Part shown: piece by piece, positions 9,317 through 18,566 of the stretch
Layout: the number at the start of each line of letters is the position of its first letter
Numbering within the stretch: position 1 is the first letter of the stretch
NCBI GenBank assembly: GCA_040386075.1
Contig: JAZKGE010000004.1
Coordinates: 1-64,000 of the forward strand
Direction of reading: 5' to 3'
DNA from: UBA4416 sp040386075
GTDB lineage: Bacteria > Bacteroidota > Bacteroidia > B-17B0 > Aurantibacillaceae
DNA length: 64,000 bases
Notes under the pieces: generated by a model
Databases searched by the model: none
Seen by the model: only the letters and a program-made list of their open reading frames with translations
Told to the model about the DNA's origin: nothing
Program-made: the position numbers and the translations under genes

Positions 9317-10789
9317 TTATAATCCAAATCCGTAGTATGCACGCATGCCATTTGGATACATGCCTTCAATTAAAACACCGCCTGTTTTGTTTTCAAGCAT
9401 GTTCTGAATATCTTTTATGTTTGATACTTTTTTCTTATCAACCGACGTAATAATAAATCCTTCTTTGATACCAGCATTAGCTAATTTACCTGCTTGTAAT
9501 TTTGCGATTTTCACGCCGGCTGAAATATTAAATTTAGAAAGATCTTCTGCATTTAACTCTTCAAACTCTGCGCCTAAAGAATTAACGGAAGTGCGAAACA
9601 CTTCTGGTTTTTTGATCATGCCTAAACTATTCTCTTTGTTTTTTAATACTACAGGAACGATCACTTCTTTTTCGCTTCTGATAACAGTTACATTTACTTT
9701 ATCACTCGGTCTGAATTTGCCGATTTGTTCCAACAATTCAGAAGTACTTCTAACATTTACATTCTCAACTTTGGTAACAATATCCCCAACTTTAATCCCT
9801 GCTTCTTCGCCTGCACCATTTTCGGTTAAGCCATTTACATAAACACCTTTTAATTGTTTGAATCGTTTTTCTTCAGCAAATTTCGAATCTATATCCTGAA
9901 TGCTTAGTCCGATGAATGCACGTTGTACGGTTCCAAATTCAATTAGGTCGGACACTACTTTTTTTACTAAGTTCACAGGTATGGCAAACGAATATCCCTG
10001 ATAAGATCCATTGTTAGAGGCAATAGCTGTGTTGATTCCAACAAGATCCCCTGTTGTACTAACCAATGCACCACCACTGTTTCCTGGATTTACGGCAGCA
10101 TCTGTTTGAATAAAAGATTCAATTGGGGCTAAACTTCCGCCTTGTGCATTATGTTCTAAGATATTAATGTTACGTCCTTTAGCACTTACAATACCTGCTG
10201 TTACCGTAGAGTTTAAATTGAAAGGGTTGCCAACTGCTAATACCCATTCACCAACTTTCACATCATCCGAGTTTCCATAATTCACATAAGGTAATCCATC
10301 TTCTTTTACTCTTAATAAAGCTAAATCGGTGTTAGGATCCGTACCGATAACTTCTGCTATGTAAGTACGTTTATCGTTTAATACCACTTCAATTTTTGAC
10401 GCTCCATTTATCACGTGATTGTTTGTTACAATGTAGCCATCCTGGCTAATAATAACACCGCTTCCGCTTCCCTGCATCATATTTGGTTGGCGTTGTCTTC
10501 CACCAAAAAACCAATCCTGGAATGGATCGTAAGCTAAATTATTTTTTTGTTCAACGATAGTTTTAATATGTACTACCGAGTTTACACTCTTTTCGGCAGA
10601 AGCTACAAAATCAGGTGCATTTGCAGCCGTTGCAAAACTGCCACTGTAGTTTGTTAATTGCGTTGGTGTGTAATAGGGATTATAATTGCTTACCTGATCG
10701 CTGTTGTTTTGATTGAAGTAATAATTACCAAACAAAGCAAAAGCGCCACCTAATGCGCCTACAAATAAAGATGAGATCACTTTTTTCAT
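9317..10789 (-). CDS. DegP/HtrA-family periplasmic serine protease (Do-like)
   Basis: A 490-residue envelope protease/chaperone that removes or refolds damaged exported proteins. An N-terminal hydrophobic segment (about 4-22) serves as signal or anchor. The trypsin-like domain shows His125 (VTNNHVI), Asp155 (NTDLALL) and Ser238 (GNSGGAL), a complete triad. Two PDZ domains follow: about 280-370 (FIGLSIQDI, GSGAGEEAGIKVGD-type ligand groove) and about 385-485. Length and order match DegP/DegQ. It is flanked by rpoD and the dapF pair; with gaps of about 200-270 bases on both sides it is likely monocistronic. In a T9SS-rich organism it would guard the periplasm through which many large proteins pass (inference). 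Confidence 0.94.
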   Translation of the reverse strand: MKKVISSLFVGALGGAFALFGNYYFNQNNSDQVSNYNPYYTPTQLTNYSGSFATAANAPDFVASAEKSVNSVVHIKTIVEQKNNLAYDPFQDWFFGGRQRQPNMMQGSGSGVIISQDGYIVTNNHVINGASKIEVVLNDKRTYIAEVIGTDPNTDLALLRVKEDGLPYVNYGNSDDVKVGEWVLAVGNPFNLNSTVTAGIVSAKGRNINILEHNAQGGSLAPIESFIQTDAAVNPGNSGGALVSTTGDLVGINTAIASNNGSYQGYSFAIPVNLVKKVVSDLIEFGTVQRAFIGLSIQDIDSKFAEEKRFKQLKGVYVNGLTENGAGEEAGIKVGDIVTKVENVNVRSTSELLEQIGKFRPSDKVNVTVIRSEKEVIVPVVLKNKENSLGMIKKPEVFRTSVNSLGAEFEELNAEDLSKFNISAGVKIAKLQAGKLANAGIKEGFIITSVDKKKVSNIKDIQNMLENKTGGVLIEGMYPNGMRAYYGFGL

Positions 10790-11056
10790 AATTATATTTT
10801 GTTTTTTAGTTAGTTAAAAATTTTAATTACAACCCTGTAACGCAAAATTTGGGCTTAAGTTATATATGGCTTTTAAATTTAACAATACTTAACCAAACCT
10901 CCTGTTTTAGGGCATTCATGGCGGCCATTTGCTAAAAAAATTAACAAATTAGACTGAACTTTTGACGCTTGCTGACATTTTTTCCTGACTTAAAACTTTC
11001 CCTAAATAATTGAAATTGGTTTCAAAAAAAGGTGTAAATTTAGTTTCGCAAAATTC

Positions 11057-11686
11057 ATGAGATTTAAATATAAAATACCACCTTTTGTTTTCGGAGTTTC
11101 TATTGGCTTGCTGGCAGGTGTGGCATTTTTTATATTTAAGATCGATGATTATTTAAAGAAATTCAACAAACCAAATATTGATAATATCAAGATCGTTGAA
11201 CAATCGGTTCCGAAAACCGACCCTGAGAATAAGCCTAAATCAAAGTCAGATAAAAAAAGTCAGATCAATACAAAAAATTCTCCTAACATTAATTATAGTG
11301 AGGTAGATGCTTTATTGAAGGAAGAAGATGTAAATGTGGCCCAGGAAGAATTACTATCTGTAAAAAACATTAAGGTAATAGATCTTGATACGGATACAAA
11401 ACGCGATACTTTAACAGGACAGTTGGCAGGTGTTACGAACCCTGAGTATCCTAACCTGTTTTTTGTAGAATTCTGGAAAACTCCTTTAAACTCTAAGGGC
11501 TACAGAATGACTCGCAACCGTGTTATTTTGTATGGCTTATCGGATTTTAGCAGCATTACCATTTACAAAGTGGATGATAATTATTATCTGAAAAATGATG
11601 ATGTGGTTTATAAGATCTCCTCGGGAACTGAATTTAAGCCAATGGAACTGGTTAGCGATTCTCAGTTGTTAGCTAAAATAAATTAA
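11057..11686 (+). CDS. Membrane-anchored protein of unknown function upstream of dapF
   Basis: A 209-residue protein I do not recognise. One membrane segment (about 9-28) is followed by a Lys/Asn/Ser-rich linker (about 45-80) and a compact C-terminal domain (about 100-205) with alternating hydrophobic and charged residues such as FFVEFWKTPLNSKGYRMTRN. Topology is probably N-terminus in the cytoplasm with the domain in the periplasm. Only 4 bases separate its stop from the dapF start, so they share an mRNA; this may hint at a link to cell-wall precursor supply, but nothing in the protein shows it. Confidence 0.8.
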   Translation: MRFKYKIPPFVFGVSIGLLAGVAFFIFKIDDYLKKFNKPNIDNIKIVEQSVPKTDPENKPKSKSDKKSQINTKNSPNINYSEVDALLKEEDVNVAQEELLSVKNIKVIDLDTDTKRDTLTGQLAGVTNPEYPNLFFVEFWKTPLNSKGYRMTRNRVILYGLSDFSSITIYKVDDNYYLKNDDVVYKISSGTEFKPMELVSDSQLLAKIN

Positions 11687-11690
11687 TCAT

Positions 11691-12488
11691 ATGCAATTAC
11701 AGTGCTACAAATATCAAGGTACAGGAAACGATTTTGTATTGATTGATAATCGTGAAAAAACAATTTCATTAACAACAGAACAAATCAAATGGTTGTGTGA
11801 CCGCCGTTTTGGCATTGGTGCCGATGGTTTGATGCTTTTAGAGTTAGAACCAGGTATTGATTTTAAAATGGTTTATTTTAATAGTGATGGTAATGAAAGC
11901 AGCATGTGTGGTAATGGAGGAAGATGCATTACAGCCTTTGCAAAATATTTGGGGATCGTAACAACACATGCTAAGTTTTTGGCTATTGATGGAATACACG
12001 ACGCAAAAATAAGTGATGACTGGGTGTCTTTAAAAATGAATGATGTACGCCAGGTTGAAGTAGGAGAAGGTTATTACTATTTAAATACAGGCTCTCCGCA
12101 CTACGTGAAGTTTGTAAACGGTATTGATAATTTTGATGTTTACACTGAAGGAAAGAAAATAAGGAATAACGATCGTTTTGTGTTTGAAGGAACCAATGTT
12201 AATTTTATTGAGAAAAAAGAGAACGAATTATTTGTTCGTACTTATGAACGCGGAGTAGAGAACGAAACTTTATCGTGTGGAACAGGCGTAACGGCCGCTG
12301 CGCTCGTGGCTGCATTAAAGGGGGTTAGTTCTGATAAAAATAATTGTCTTATCAAAACATTGGGTGGAAACCTGAATGTGAAATTTGAAAAAGTATTAGA
12401 AGACACCTTCTATAATATATGGCTTGAAGGGCCTGCAACTTTTGTTTTTAAAACCGTAATTGAAGTTCAGGAAGAAAACAAAGTATAA
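11691..12488 (+). CDS. dapF: Diaminopimelate epimerase
   Basis: A 265-residue cytoplasmic enzyme that converts LL-diaminopimelate to the meso form for lysine and peptidoglycan synthesis. It is cofactor-independent and uses two cysteines, both present: Cys73 in SSMCGNGGRC and Cys196 in TLSCGTGVTAAAL. The N-terminal KYQGTGNDFVLID motif (about 7-19) and FGIGADGL (about 40-47) are typical. It is the second gene of a two-gene unit with the preceding unknown membrane protein. Confidence 0.96.
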   Translation: MQLQCYKYQGTGNDFVLIDNREKTISLTTEQIKWLCDRRFGIGADGLMLLELEPGIDFKMVYFNSDGNESSMCGNGGRCITAFAKYLGIVTTHAKFLAIDGIHDAKISDDWVSLKMNDVRQVEVGEGYYYLNTGSPHYVKFVNGIDNFDVYTEGKKIRNNDRFVFEGTNVNFIEKKENELFVRTYERGVENETLSCGTGVTAAALVAALKGVSSDKNNCLIKTLGGNLNVKFEKVLEDTFYNIWLEGPATFVFKTVIEVQEENKV

Positions 12489-12501
12489 ACTTGTTTTAAG
12501 A

Positions 12502-13450
12502 ATGAAAAAAGCTAATTGCATCATCTTCATTTGTTCATTCCTTTTTTTTTATTCTAATCATGCACTCANNNNNNNNNNAGCCGCTCAATCGCATAAATAA
12601 AAAAGGCGCGCGTAAAGGAAAATGGATAATTTTTTTAGATTCAGCTAGAACAATTAAATCCTTTGAAGGCCGTTTCAGAAATGGCAAACCTGTTGGCAGG
12701 AATTATTTTTATAATAATGAAGGAGTTTTAGAGAGACTAGAGATCAATCGCTTTAAAAAAATGAAAACTACATTTTACTATCCCACCGGTGTAGTGCGTA
12801 TGAAAGGTTTGGCTCGTTTAGAAAATTTGCCGGATAAGATCCATTATTACTTTTATGGTAAATGGCAGTTTTACAATGATAGCGGAACTCTGGTAAAGTA
12901 TTATCATTACAATAAAGGAGAATTGATCAAAACTGAGTACGTAGACAAGAACAACAAAACGAATGATTCTTTGATGAAAGCGCTATCAATCATCGACCAG
13001 GATTTTACAACACATAATACAGTTTTGGTTGATAGTATAAATGCTAATCTTAAGAATGCAATAAAGTATAAAAATTTTAAAACCGAATTGCGTTATAAGG
13101 ATAGTATATCATTTGAAGCTATATCAACAATTATAGATCGTTATGGGTATCCTTCGGATAAAATAGCGGGCGATGTATCGGGAGTTCCATTTTACATCCT
13201 GGGTTTTGCTCCGGTATCGATCAAAGAAAAATATTTGAATGAATTGATATTAGCTGCTGACAGGGGGTTTATTGCCTGGTCGTCGCTCGCTTTCTATATA
13301 GATAAGATAAAAGTTGCCAAAGGCGAGAAACAAATTTATGGTACTCAGGGCACTTATGATAAAGATTATAATTATACGATGTATCCTGTTACAGATCCTG
13401 AAAGGCTAAACGACCGGAGGAAGAAAGTGGGTTTGGAGGAACTGGAGTAG
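12502..13450 (+). CDS. Secreted MORN-like (YwqK-type) repeat protein, interrupted by a 10-N gap
   Basis: An ATG at 12502 opens a signal-peptide-like stretch (MKKANCIIFICSFLFFYSNHAL) that runs into ten Ns at 12569-12578. After the gap the frame is shifted by one relative to the start, simply because ten Ns is a placeholder. I treat both sides as one gene. The part after the gap contains several MORN_2/YwqK-like beta motifs (GARKGKWIIFLD, FEGRFRNGKPVGRNYFYN, YGKWQFYNDSGTLVKYYHYN), then a C-terminal domain of about 150 residues without a recognised family. The role is unknown; YwqK-like repeats occur in many Bacteroidota surface or lipoprotein-like proteins. Confidence 0.7.
12569..12578. other. 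Assembly gap (10 N)
   Basis: Ten undetermined bases inside the MORN-like protein gene. The true length is unknown, since the reading frames on either side disagree by one. Confidence 0.99.
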
Positions 13451-13502
13451 TATTTGAAACTTATTTTTTCGTAAATTTAATGTTAGACATAATCGTTTTC
13501 TC

Positions 13503-16163
13503 ATGAAACATTTTTTTTATAGTATTATCTTCTTTTTTTGTATAACGCTAACCTTTGGGCAAGCATTTTATAAAAACAAGACTAACCGTGCCCTTACTTT
13601 CAACGAATTGAAGATTCAGTTCAATGATTTTAAAAAAAATAATGACCTTAGTAAACAGAAGAACTGGAAGAACTACAAGCGTTGGGAATATGAAATGGAA
13701 CTTCATACAGATACCAAAGGCGAGCCTGCCGGATTTGACGAATATATAAATGCCACTATTGATATGGCAAACTTTAAACAGCAGCAAACTCAAAACAGTG
13801 CATCAGCTGTATGGGCACCTTTTGGACCTAATGCTACACCTGTAAATCAAACAGGGTATATGGAAAATGGTATTGGTCGCATCAATTGCATCGCTTTTCA
13901 TCCCACTAATTCCAACACTTTTTTTGTAGGAGTGGCGCAAGGCGGTGTTTGGAAAACCACTAATAATGGAGCAACATGGACCCCTTTAACTGATAATTTA
14001 CCTATTACCCGCATTAGTGATATTGTTATTAATCCCGCTAACCCAAATGAAATGTATATTTCATTATGCGATTTTGAATATGTAGGAGTTAGCCTACATT
14101 TAAACGGAAGAAAAAGACATACACATTATGGCTTAGGCGTTTATAAAACCCTTGATGGTGGTTTAACCTGGGCACCAACTGGACTGACATATAATTTAAC
14201 TAATGGTGATGCATCCCTTATCCGTAAAATTTTAATTAACCCCACCAATACAAATGAAATTGTTGCTTGTGGCGTTACAGGCATGTATAAATCTTTGAAC
14301 GGCGGATCAACCTGGACAAAAAAACTGGATTCACTGTTTTGGGATATGCACCAGGATCCGGTAAATCCAAATATTATTTATGCAGCAACAGGTTGGGTTA
14401 TGACCTCTAATATTGGAAATGCAGGGGTTTACAAATCAACAGATTTTGGAAATACCTGGACGATGTTAAATACAGGAATGCCCTTAACAGGAGATATACA
14501 ACGTGTGAAATTAGCGATTGCTCCATCGAACCCTAACATTATTTATGCGATGTGTGTGGATATTTTTGGAGGCTTATACGGTATATACGAATCATCAGAT
14601 GCTGGAGTAAATTGGAATTTAATTATTCCCAACGAAAGTGTATTAGACAGCGGACAAGGCTTTACAGGTGGAGGCCAGGGAAATTATGATCTTGGATTGT
14701 TAGTGGATTTTTCTGATCCATATACCCTTTACGTTGGGGGAGTAAATATGTGGACTTCTTATGATGGTGCATACTCTTTTGTGCCTATGTCTCACTGGAC
14801 AACTCAATACGGCGCAACATTGCATGGCGACATCCACGATATTAGCAGAAATCCTTTGACCGGAAATTATTTTGTGTGTAGTGATGGAGGCGTTTATCAA
14901 ACACCTGCTATGATAGGAGATTCATGGAGTACTACTGCATGGCCAACAGTGTGGACACAAATGAACACTATGCAAATTTCTTCATTCTACAGGTTGTCGT
15001 CTTCTAAAAATGTTGCCGGACAATTAATTGCCGGGGCGCAGGATAATGCATCGATGTACTATAATGCCGGCAGCTGGTCGACAATTTTTGGCGGCGACGG
15101 TATGGATAACTGTTTATTTCCTACGAGTTCAACCGATGTATTTGGAAGTTCACAGTATGGAAATTTTTATATGAGTACTAATAACGGCTTGGGTGGATCT
15201 AATCCTACCACTAACCCTAATCTTGAACAAGCAGAATGGGTAACGCCCGTTGTGGTTGATTATAATAACCCTGGCGTAATGTATATTGGTAACGAGAATG
15301 TTGTACAATCAACAGACTTTGGAAATACCTGGGCGCCATTAGCATCTATTTATTCAAATACATTAACCGGGCAAAATTCAGAAGTATCAGCGCTGGCTGT
15401 TTCTAATTCAAACAGTCAGGTTATTTATGCTGCCAGAAGGGTAAGGTATGAGTTGGGCATCAACGGTATTGTTTTTAAAACAACTAATGGTGGTGCTAGT
15501 TTCGTAAATGTCACCAATAATTTACCCGACAGTTTGTATTATACCGGTATCGAGATCAATGCTTCCAACGCAAGTATCGTTTATGTAAGTATGGCGGGCT
15601 TTACTGCAGCAGATAAGGTATACACCACTATTAATGGTGGAGCAACCTGGCAAAACATCACCTATAATTTGCCAAATTTGCCCGTTAATTGTATTAAACA
15701 AATACCTGGTAGCAACGATCTTATGGTGGCTACAGATATTGGTGTTTATACTTTAGCAGCTGGTTCTACTACATGGGTAAACAATAGTTTTGGTTTACCT
15801 AATGTTATAGTAAGTGATATTGAGTTTAACCCGGCTTTAAATAAAGTATATGTATCTACTTTTGGGCGTGGCATCTGGGAAACAACCATTAACAGTATTG
15901 TAACAGGTGTTAAAAGTGGCGTCGAAAATATTTATAACTATGCTTTATTCCCAACAGTTAATACCGGAAGTTTTAGTTTAGTGTTTGAAAATGACCTTCA
16001 CGAAAAAAATATTGAGGTAATTGATGTGATGGGAAAAGTGGTTTATACACAAAAAACTAATTTGAAGAAACTGGAGCTGAGTTTAAATTTAAGTTCGGGC
16101 ACCTATTTTGTAAGAACAACCAGCAATCATTTATTGGGAGTAAAGAAAATGATCGTGGAATAA
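13503..16163 (+). CDS. Secreted BNR/sortilin-like beta-propeller protein with T9SS type A sorting domain
   Basis: An 886-residue protein. A signal peptide (to TFGQ, residue 20) is followed by a basic-acidic region and then many BNR/Asp-box-like blades: GGVWKTTNNGATW, GVYKTLDGGLTW, GMYKSLNGGSTW, GVYKSTDFGNTW, GIYESSDAGVNW, KVYTTINGGATW. This is the VPS10/sortilin-like double propeller common in secreted Bacteroidota proteins, often in enzymes acting on glycans or in adhesins. No catalytic domain is visible. The last 80 residues (YNYALFPTVNTGSFSLVF to GVKKMIVE) form a T9SS type A sorting domain. Alone in its unit, with a convergent terminator after it. Confidence 0.88.
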   Translation: MKHFFYSIIFFFCITLTFGQAFYKNKTNRALTFNELKIQFNDFKKNNDLSKQKNWKNYKRWEYEMELHTDTKGEPAGFDEYINATIDMANFKQQQTQNSASAVWAPFGPNATPVNQTGYMENGIGRINCIAFHPTNSNTFFVGVAQGGVWKTTNNGATWTPLTDNLPITRISDIVINPANPNEMYISLCDFEYVGVSLHLNGRKRHTHYGLGVYKTLDGGLTWAPTGLTYNLTNGDASLIRKILINPTNTNEIVACGVTGMYKSLNGGSTWTKKLDSLFWDMHQDPVNPNIIYAATGWVMTSNIGNAGVYKSTDFGNTWTMLNTGMPLTGDIQRVKLAIAPSNPNIIYAMCVDIFGGLYGIYESSDAGVNWNLIIPNESVLDSGQGFTGGGQGNYDLGLLVDFSDPYTLYVGGVNMWTSYDGAYSFVPMSHWTTQYGATLHGDIHDISRNPLTGNYFVCSDGGVYQTPAMIGDSWSTTAWPTVWTQMNTMQISSFYRLSSSKNVAGQLIAGAQDNASMYYNAGSWSTIFGGDGMDNCLFPTSSTDVFGSSQYGNFYMSTNNGLGGSNPTTNPNLEQAEWVTPVVVDYNNPGVMYIGNENVVQSTDFGNTWAPLASIYSNTLTGQNSEVSALAVSNSNSQVIYAARRVRYELGINGIVFKTTNGGASFVNVTNNLPDSLYYTGIEINASNASIVYVSMAGFTAADKVYTTINGGATWQNITYNLPNLPVNCIKQIPGSNDLMVATDIGVYTLAAGSTTWVNNSFGLPNVIVSDIEFNPALNKVYVSTFGRGIWETTINSIVTGVKSGVENIYNYALFPTVNTGSFSLVFENDLHEKNIEVIDVMGKVVYTQKTNLKKLELSLNLSSGTYFVRTTSNHLLGVKKMIVE

Positions 16164-16172
16164 CCAGCAATA

Positions 16173-16206
16173 AAAAACGCCGCTAAGATTAACTCAGCAG
16201 CGTTTT
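16173..16206. terminator. Bidirectional terminator between convergent genes
   Basis: AAAAACGC-(C)-GCT... pairs with AGC-(A)-GCGTTTT across a short loop, with one mismatch; A-run and T-run flanks. It lies between the BNR protein gene (plus) and the DUF1761 gene (minus). Confidence 0.7.
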
Positions 16207-16223
16207 GAAAGAGTAGGTTAGGA

Positions 16224-16727
16224 TTATACCCAGCCGCAAACAATACCGCCCATAATGGCTAAGCAAATGATCCAGTAGCCGCAATTAATAGCGATGTATT
16301 TAAAGCCTTTTCGCTCAAATAAAGCATTGGTTGCCATAATTGGCATAACAATAAATAACCCACTTAATACACCATGAAATGCCCCATGGCCAAAGGTACG
16401 GTGCCCCGAGCCCACAAGATCCATTACTTGTTTAAAGATCGCACCTTCCGGAGTGTTTGGATCTTTTATTTGTTCCTGGTAATCAAAAAATGCCGCACCG
16501 ATATGAAATTGGTGGATAACTAACATTTGAGTGAAAAATGCCAATAGAAAGCTAAACACAAAGCTTAAACCAAAAATCACAGCCATGTTGGCGCCTTTTA
16601 GTTTTTCTTCATTAAGACCCGCTGCGTTCATCCAGGCTGTTCCTAATACTTTGGGGTTATACCAGATAAATCCCATTACCATTGGCACTAAGGCCGCTAC
16701 TAATACTGCTAAAAAATTAATATCCAT
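16224..16727 (-). CDS. DUF1761-like integral membrane protein
   Basis: A 167-residue protein starting MDINFLAVLVAALVP with four likely membrane helices: about 4-23, 48-68, 107-128 and 143-165. The GFIWYNPKVLGTAWM loop and the overall spacing match the DUF1761 family of unknown function. A longer frame starts with TTG at 16754, but that codon lies inside a -7 promoter box (16752-16759), so the ATG at 16727 is the better start; it also matches the usual family N-terminus. Monocistronic. Confidence 0.8.
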   Translation of the reverse strand: MDINFLAVLVAALVPMVMGFIWYNPKVLGTAWMNAAGLNEEKLKGANMAVIFGLSFVFSFLLAFFTQMLVIHQFHIGAAFFDYQEQIKDPNTPEGAIFKQVMDLVGSGHRTFGHGAFHGVLSGLFIVMPIMATNALFERKGFKYIAINCGYWIICLAIMGGIVCGWV

Positions 16728-16751
16728 AATATGTTTCTTTTTTGGTTTACT

Positions 16752-16759
16752 CAAATTTA
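16752..16759 (-). promoter_or_regulatory. Candidate -7 element for the DUF1761 gene
   Basis: Minus strand TAAATTTG fits TAnnTTTG and would place the transcript start about 18-20 bases before the ATG at 16727. No convincing -33 box was seen. Confidence 0.45.
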
Positions 16760-16854
16760 GGGTAGGAGTAAAGGGGTTTTTGTGTGGTTTGGGTTTATTT
16801 GTAACAATTAACTGTTAGTAATGCCAAAAATGGATGTAAAAAAAGTGTTTAATA

Positions 16855-16885
16855 CAAAAACCTCAATTAAAGTATAATTGAGGTT
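16855..16885 (-). terminator. Rho-independent terminator
   Basis: An 11-bp perfect stem: AACCTCAATTA (16859-16869) with TAATTGAGGTT (16875-16885), then a T-run on the minus strand. Lies after the 16919-17740 gene. Confidence 0.85.
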
Positions 16886-16918
16886 TAAAGAAATTGATCG
16901 AATAAATCAATTAGAAGA

Positions 16919-17740
16919 TCAATTAATGGCCTTGTAAGACTTCGAATTGCTAAAATACAAATGCATTGGATAGTCTTCAAGATCTTCTGAATAACTTGTG
17001 TCGCTGGCTGAAAGAGAAAGGACATAGTCCCTAAAGTAATGATGCTGTAAACCTTTATTTTTTTCCTGTTGTTTTTGTTCAGCTGAAATATCATATAAAC
17101 AGTCGTTCAATGTTAGAAAAACGCCTTTATGGGAACCACTGTAAACAATTTGCTTGTTTGATTTATCAATGCAGGCAAGAGAGATCATCAGATCATGTTT
17201 AGAAAAGTGATCCAAAGAATCATATTGAATAACGTCGTATATAAACTCCTGTATTTTTTTTAGAATAACAGATGGCATTAATATCTGGCGCTCGTTTACC
17301 AGCATATCAATATATTGACTGATAGCCATTGAAACCATTATTTTAGTGGATTCTGAAAAGTCAATTTTCATCACACCGATGTAAGTATATTCCTGTATGT
17401 TGAAGGCAAACATAAAATCATCTGCTATAGCGCCTTTTGGATTTATCAGAATGAATTCTCTGTAAAAGAGTGATCTATCCTGTTCATAATGGATATTGGA
17501 AGAAGATTTAAAAAAGGCCTGATGTTCAGCATACACATCCAGGGATGATAGCTTAAAGCCATAATTGATATAGTTTGTTAATTTGGTACTTGAGTGCGGT
17601 TGGTTAAATCGGTGATTTAACATGATTTTTTCAGCGCCATATTGTAATAAGGTGTCTGAATTGATTGCCTGGTTTACCATGAGTTTAGTTTTTTTAAGTT
17701 TATACAAATTAACAAAGGCACAGGCAGTTGCTTTGTCCAT
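16919..17740 (-). CDS. Possible degenerate SpoIIE/PP2C-like phosphatase-domain protein
   Basis: A 273-residue cytoplasmic protein with no signal or membrane segment. Residues about 180-265 read like the C-terminal half of a SpoIIE (PP2C-type) phosphatase domain: LMISLACIDKSNKQIVYSGSHKGVFLTLN corresponds to the 'alcvid..n..l.yaGa..pl.l...' core, and FRDYVLSLSASDTSYSEDLEDYP sits where families have 'F.....l..GD.lyl.TDGy.D'. The metal-binding DG pair is replaced by ED/ED, so catalysis is doubtful. The N-terminal part resembles the earlier strands only loosely. Family assignment is my inference from pattern, not a search. Start either ATG 17740 or the second Met at residue 21. Single gene with its own terminator. 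Confidence 0.6.
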   Translation of the reverse strand: MDKATACAFVNLYKLKKTKLMVNQAINSDTLLQYGAEKIMLNHRFNQPHSSTKLTNYINYGFKLSSLDVYAEHQAFFKSSSNIHYEQDRSLFYREFILINPKGAIADDFMFAFNIQEYTYIGVMKIDFSESTKIMVSMAISQYIDMLVNERQILMPSVILKKIQEFIYDVIQYDSLDHFSKHDLMISLACIDKSNKQIVYSGSHKGVFLTLNDCLYDISAEQKQQEKNKGLQHHYFRDYVLSLSASDTSYSEDLEDYPMHLYFSNSKSYKAIN

Positions 17741-17949
17741 ATAAAGTACAAAAATGCTAAGGGTTTTATTGATAATCTGATAAATGCTTTACAGGATAAT
17801 CCTTGCATTTATTTTTGGTTTTTTAAATGATTTTTGAGCGATTAGCTGAGGGTTAATTAGCTCAATTGTGATTTACCTTGCCGAAAGGCTAGATGGGCTT
17901 AAAAACAGTTTTCTTGCCCTTGAATAACGAGTCCGTTTGTAGGTGCATA

Positions 17950-17984
17950 AAAAATCCCCAACTACAATGTAATTGGGGATTTTT
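17950..17984 (-). terminator. Terminator of the ribosomal operon
   Basis: A 12-bp stem AAAAATCCCCAA (17950-17961) with TTGGGGATTTTT (17973-17984), T-rich on the minus strand; 20 bases after the rplQ stop. The remaining stretch 17741-17949 shows no gene. Confidence 0.88.
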
Positions 17985-18005
17985 ATAATTTTTAATTTTT
18001 TATGA

Positions 18006-18488
18006 CTATTCAGCGTCTTCAGCTTTGGTTTCAGTAGTACCAGCAGCTTTAGTATCTGTTTTTTTAGCGCGGCTACGACGAGTAGTTTTAGCTTTTTCAA
18101 CTTTTTCAGTTTTACCATTAGAGTAAATTTCGTTGAAGTCAACTAATTCAATTAATGCCATTTCAGCTGCATCACCTTGTCTGTTACCGGTTTTGATGAT
18201 ACGAGTGTATCCACCGTTTCTTTCAGCAACTTTAACAGATACTTCTTTAAATAATAAAGAAACGATCTCTTTGCTTTTTAAGTAAGAGAAAACTGTTCTA
18301 CGGCTGTGAGTAGAATCGTCTTTACTTCTGTTAATGATTGGCTCAACATAAGTTCTTAAAGCTTTAGCTTTTGCTAAAGTTGTGAAAATACGTTTGTGCT
18401 CGATTAAAGAACAAGCCATATTGCTCATTAACGCCTTACGGTGAGAAGCTGTTCTACCTAAATTATTTATTTTGTCTCCGTGTCTCAT
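18006..18488 (-). CDS. rplQ: 50S ribosomal protein L17
   Basis: 160 residues. The conserved core (MRHGDKINNLGRTASHRKALMSNMACSLIEHKRI...) occupies the first 115-120 residues; the remainder is a Lys/Ala/Thr/Glu-rich disordered tail (from about residue 122, EKVEKAKTTRRSRAKK), longer than in E. coli as is usual in Bacteroidota. L17 lies near the exit tunnel of the large subunit. Last gene of the operon, 78 bases after rpoA. Confidence 0.97.
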   Translation of the reverse strand: MRHGDKINNLGRTASHRKALMSNMACSLIEHKRIFTTLAKAKALRTYVEPIINRSKDDSTHSRRTVFSYLKSKEIVSLLFKEVSVKVAERNGGYTRIIKTGNRQGDAAEMALIELVDFNEIYSNGKTEKVEKAKTTRRSRAKKTDTKAAGTTETKAEDAE

Positions 18489-18566
18489 GATATTTTTTGA
18501 TTTAGTGAGTTAGTGAATGGTTGAGTTATTCTCTAACCCATTAATTCTCTAATTCAACAATTGTTT

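Noticed and set aside
17741..18005. Possible small RNA or tRNA in the gap before the ribosomal operon terminator
   Set aside because: No cloverleaf or conserved fold could be drawn; only the terminator hairpin is convincing.
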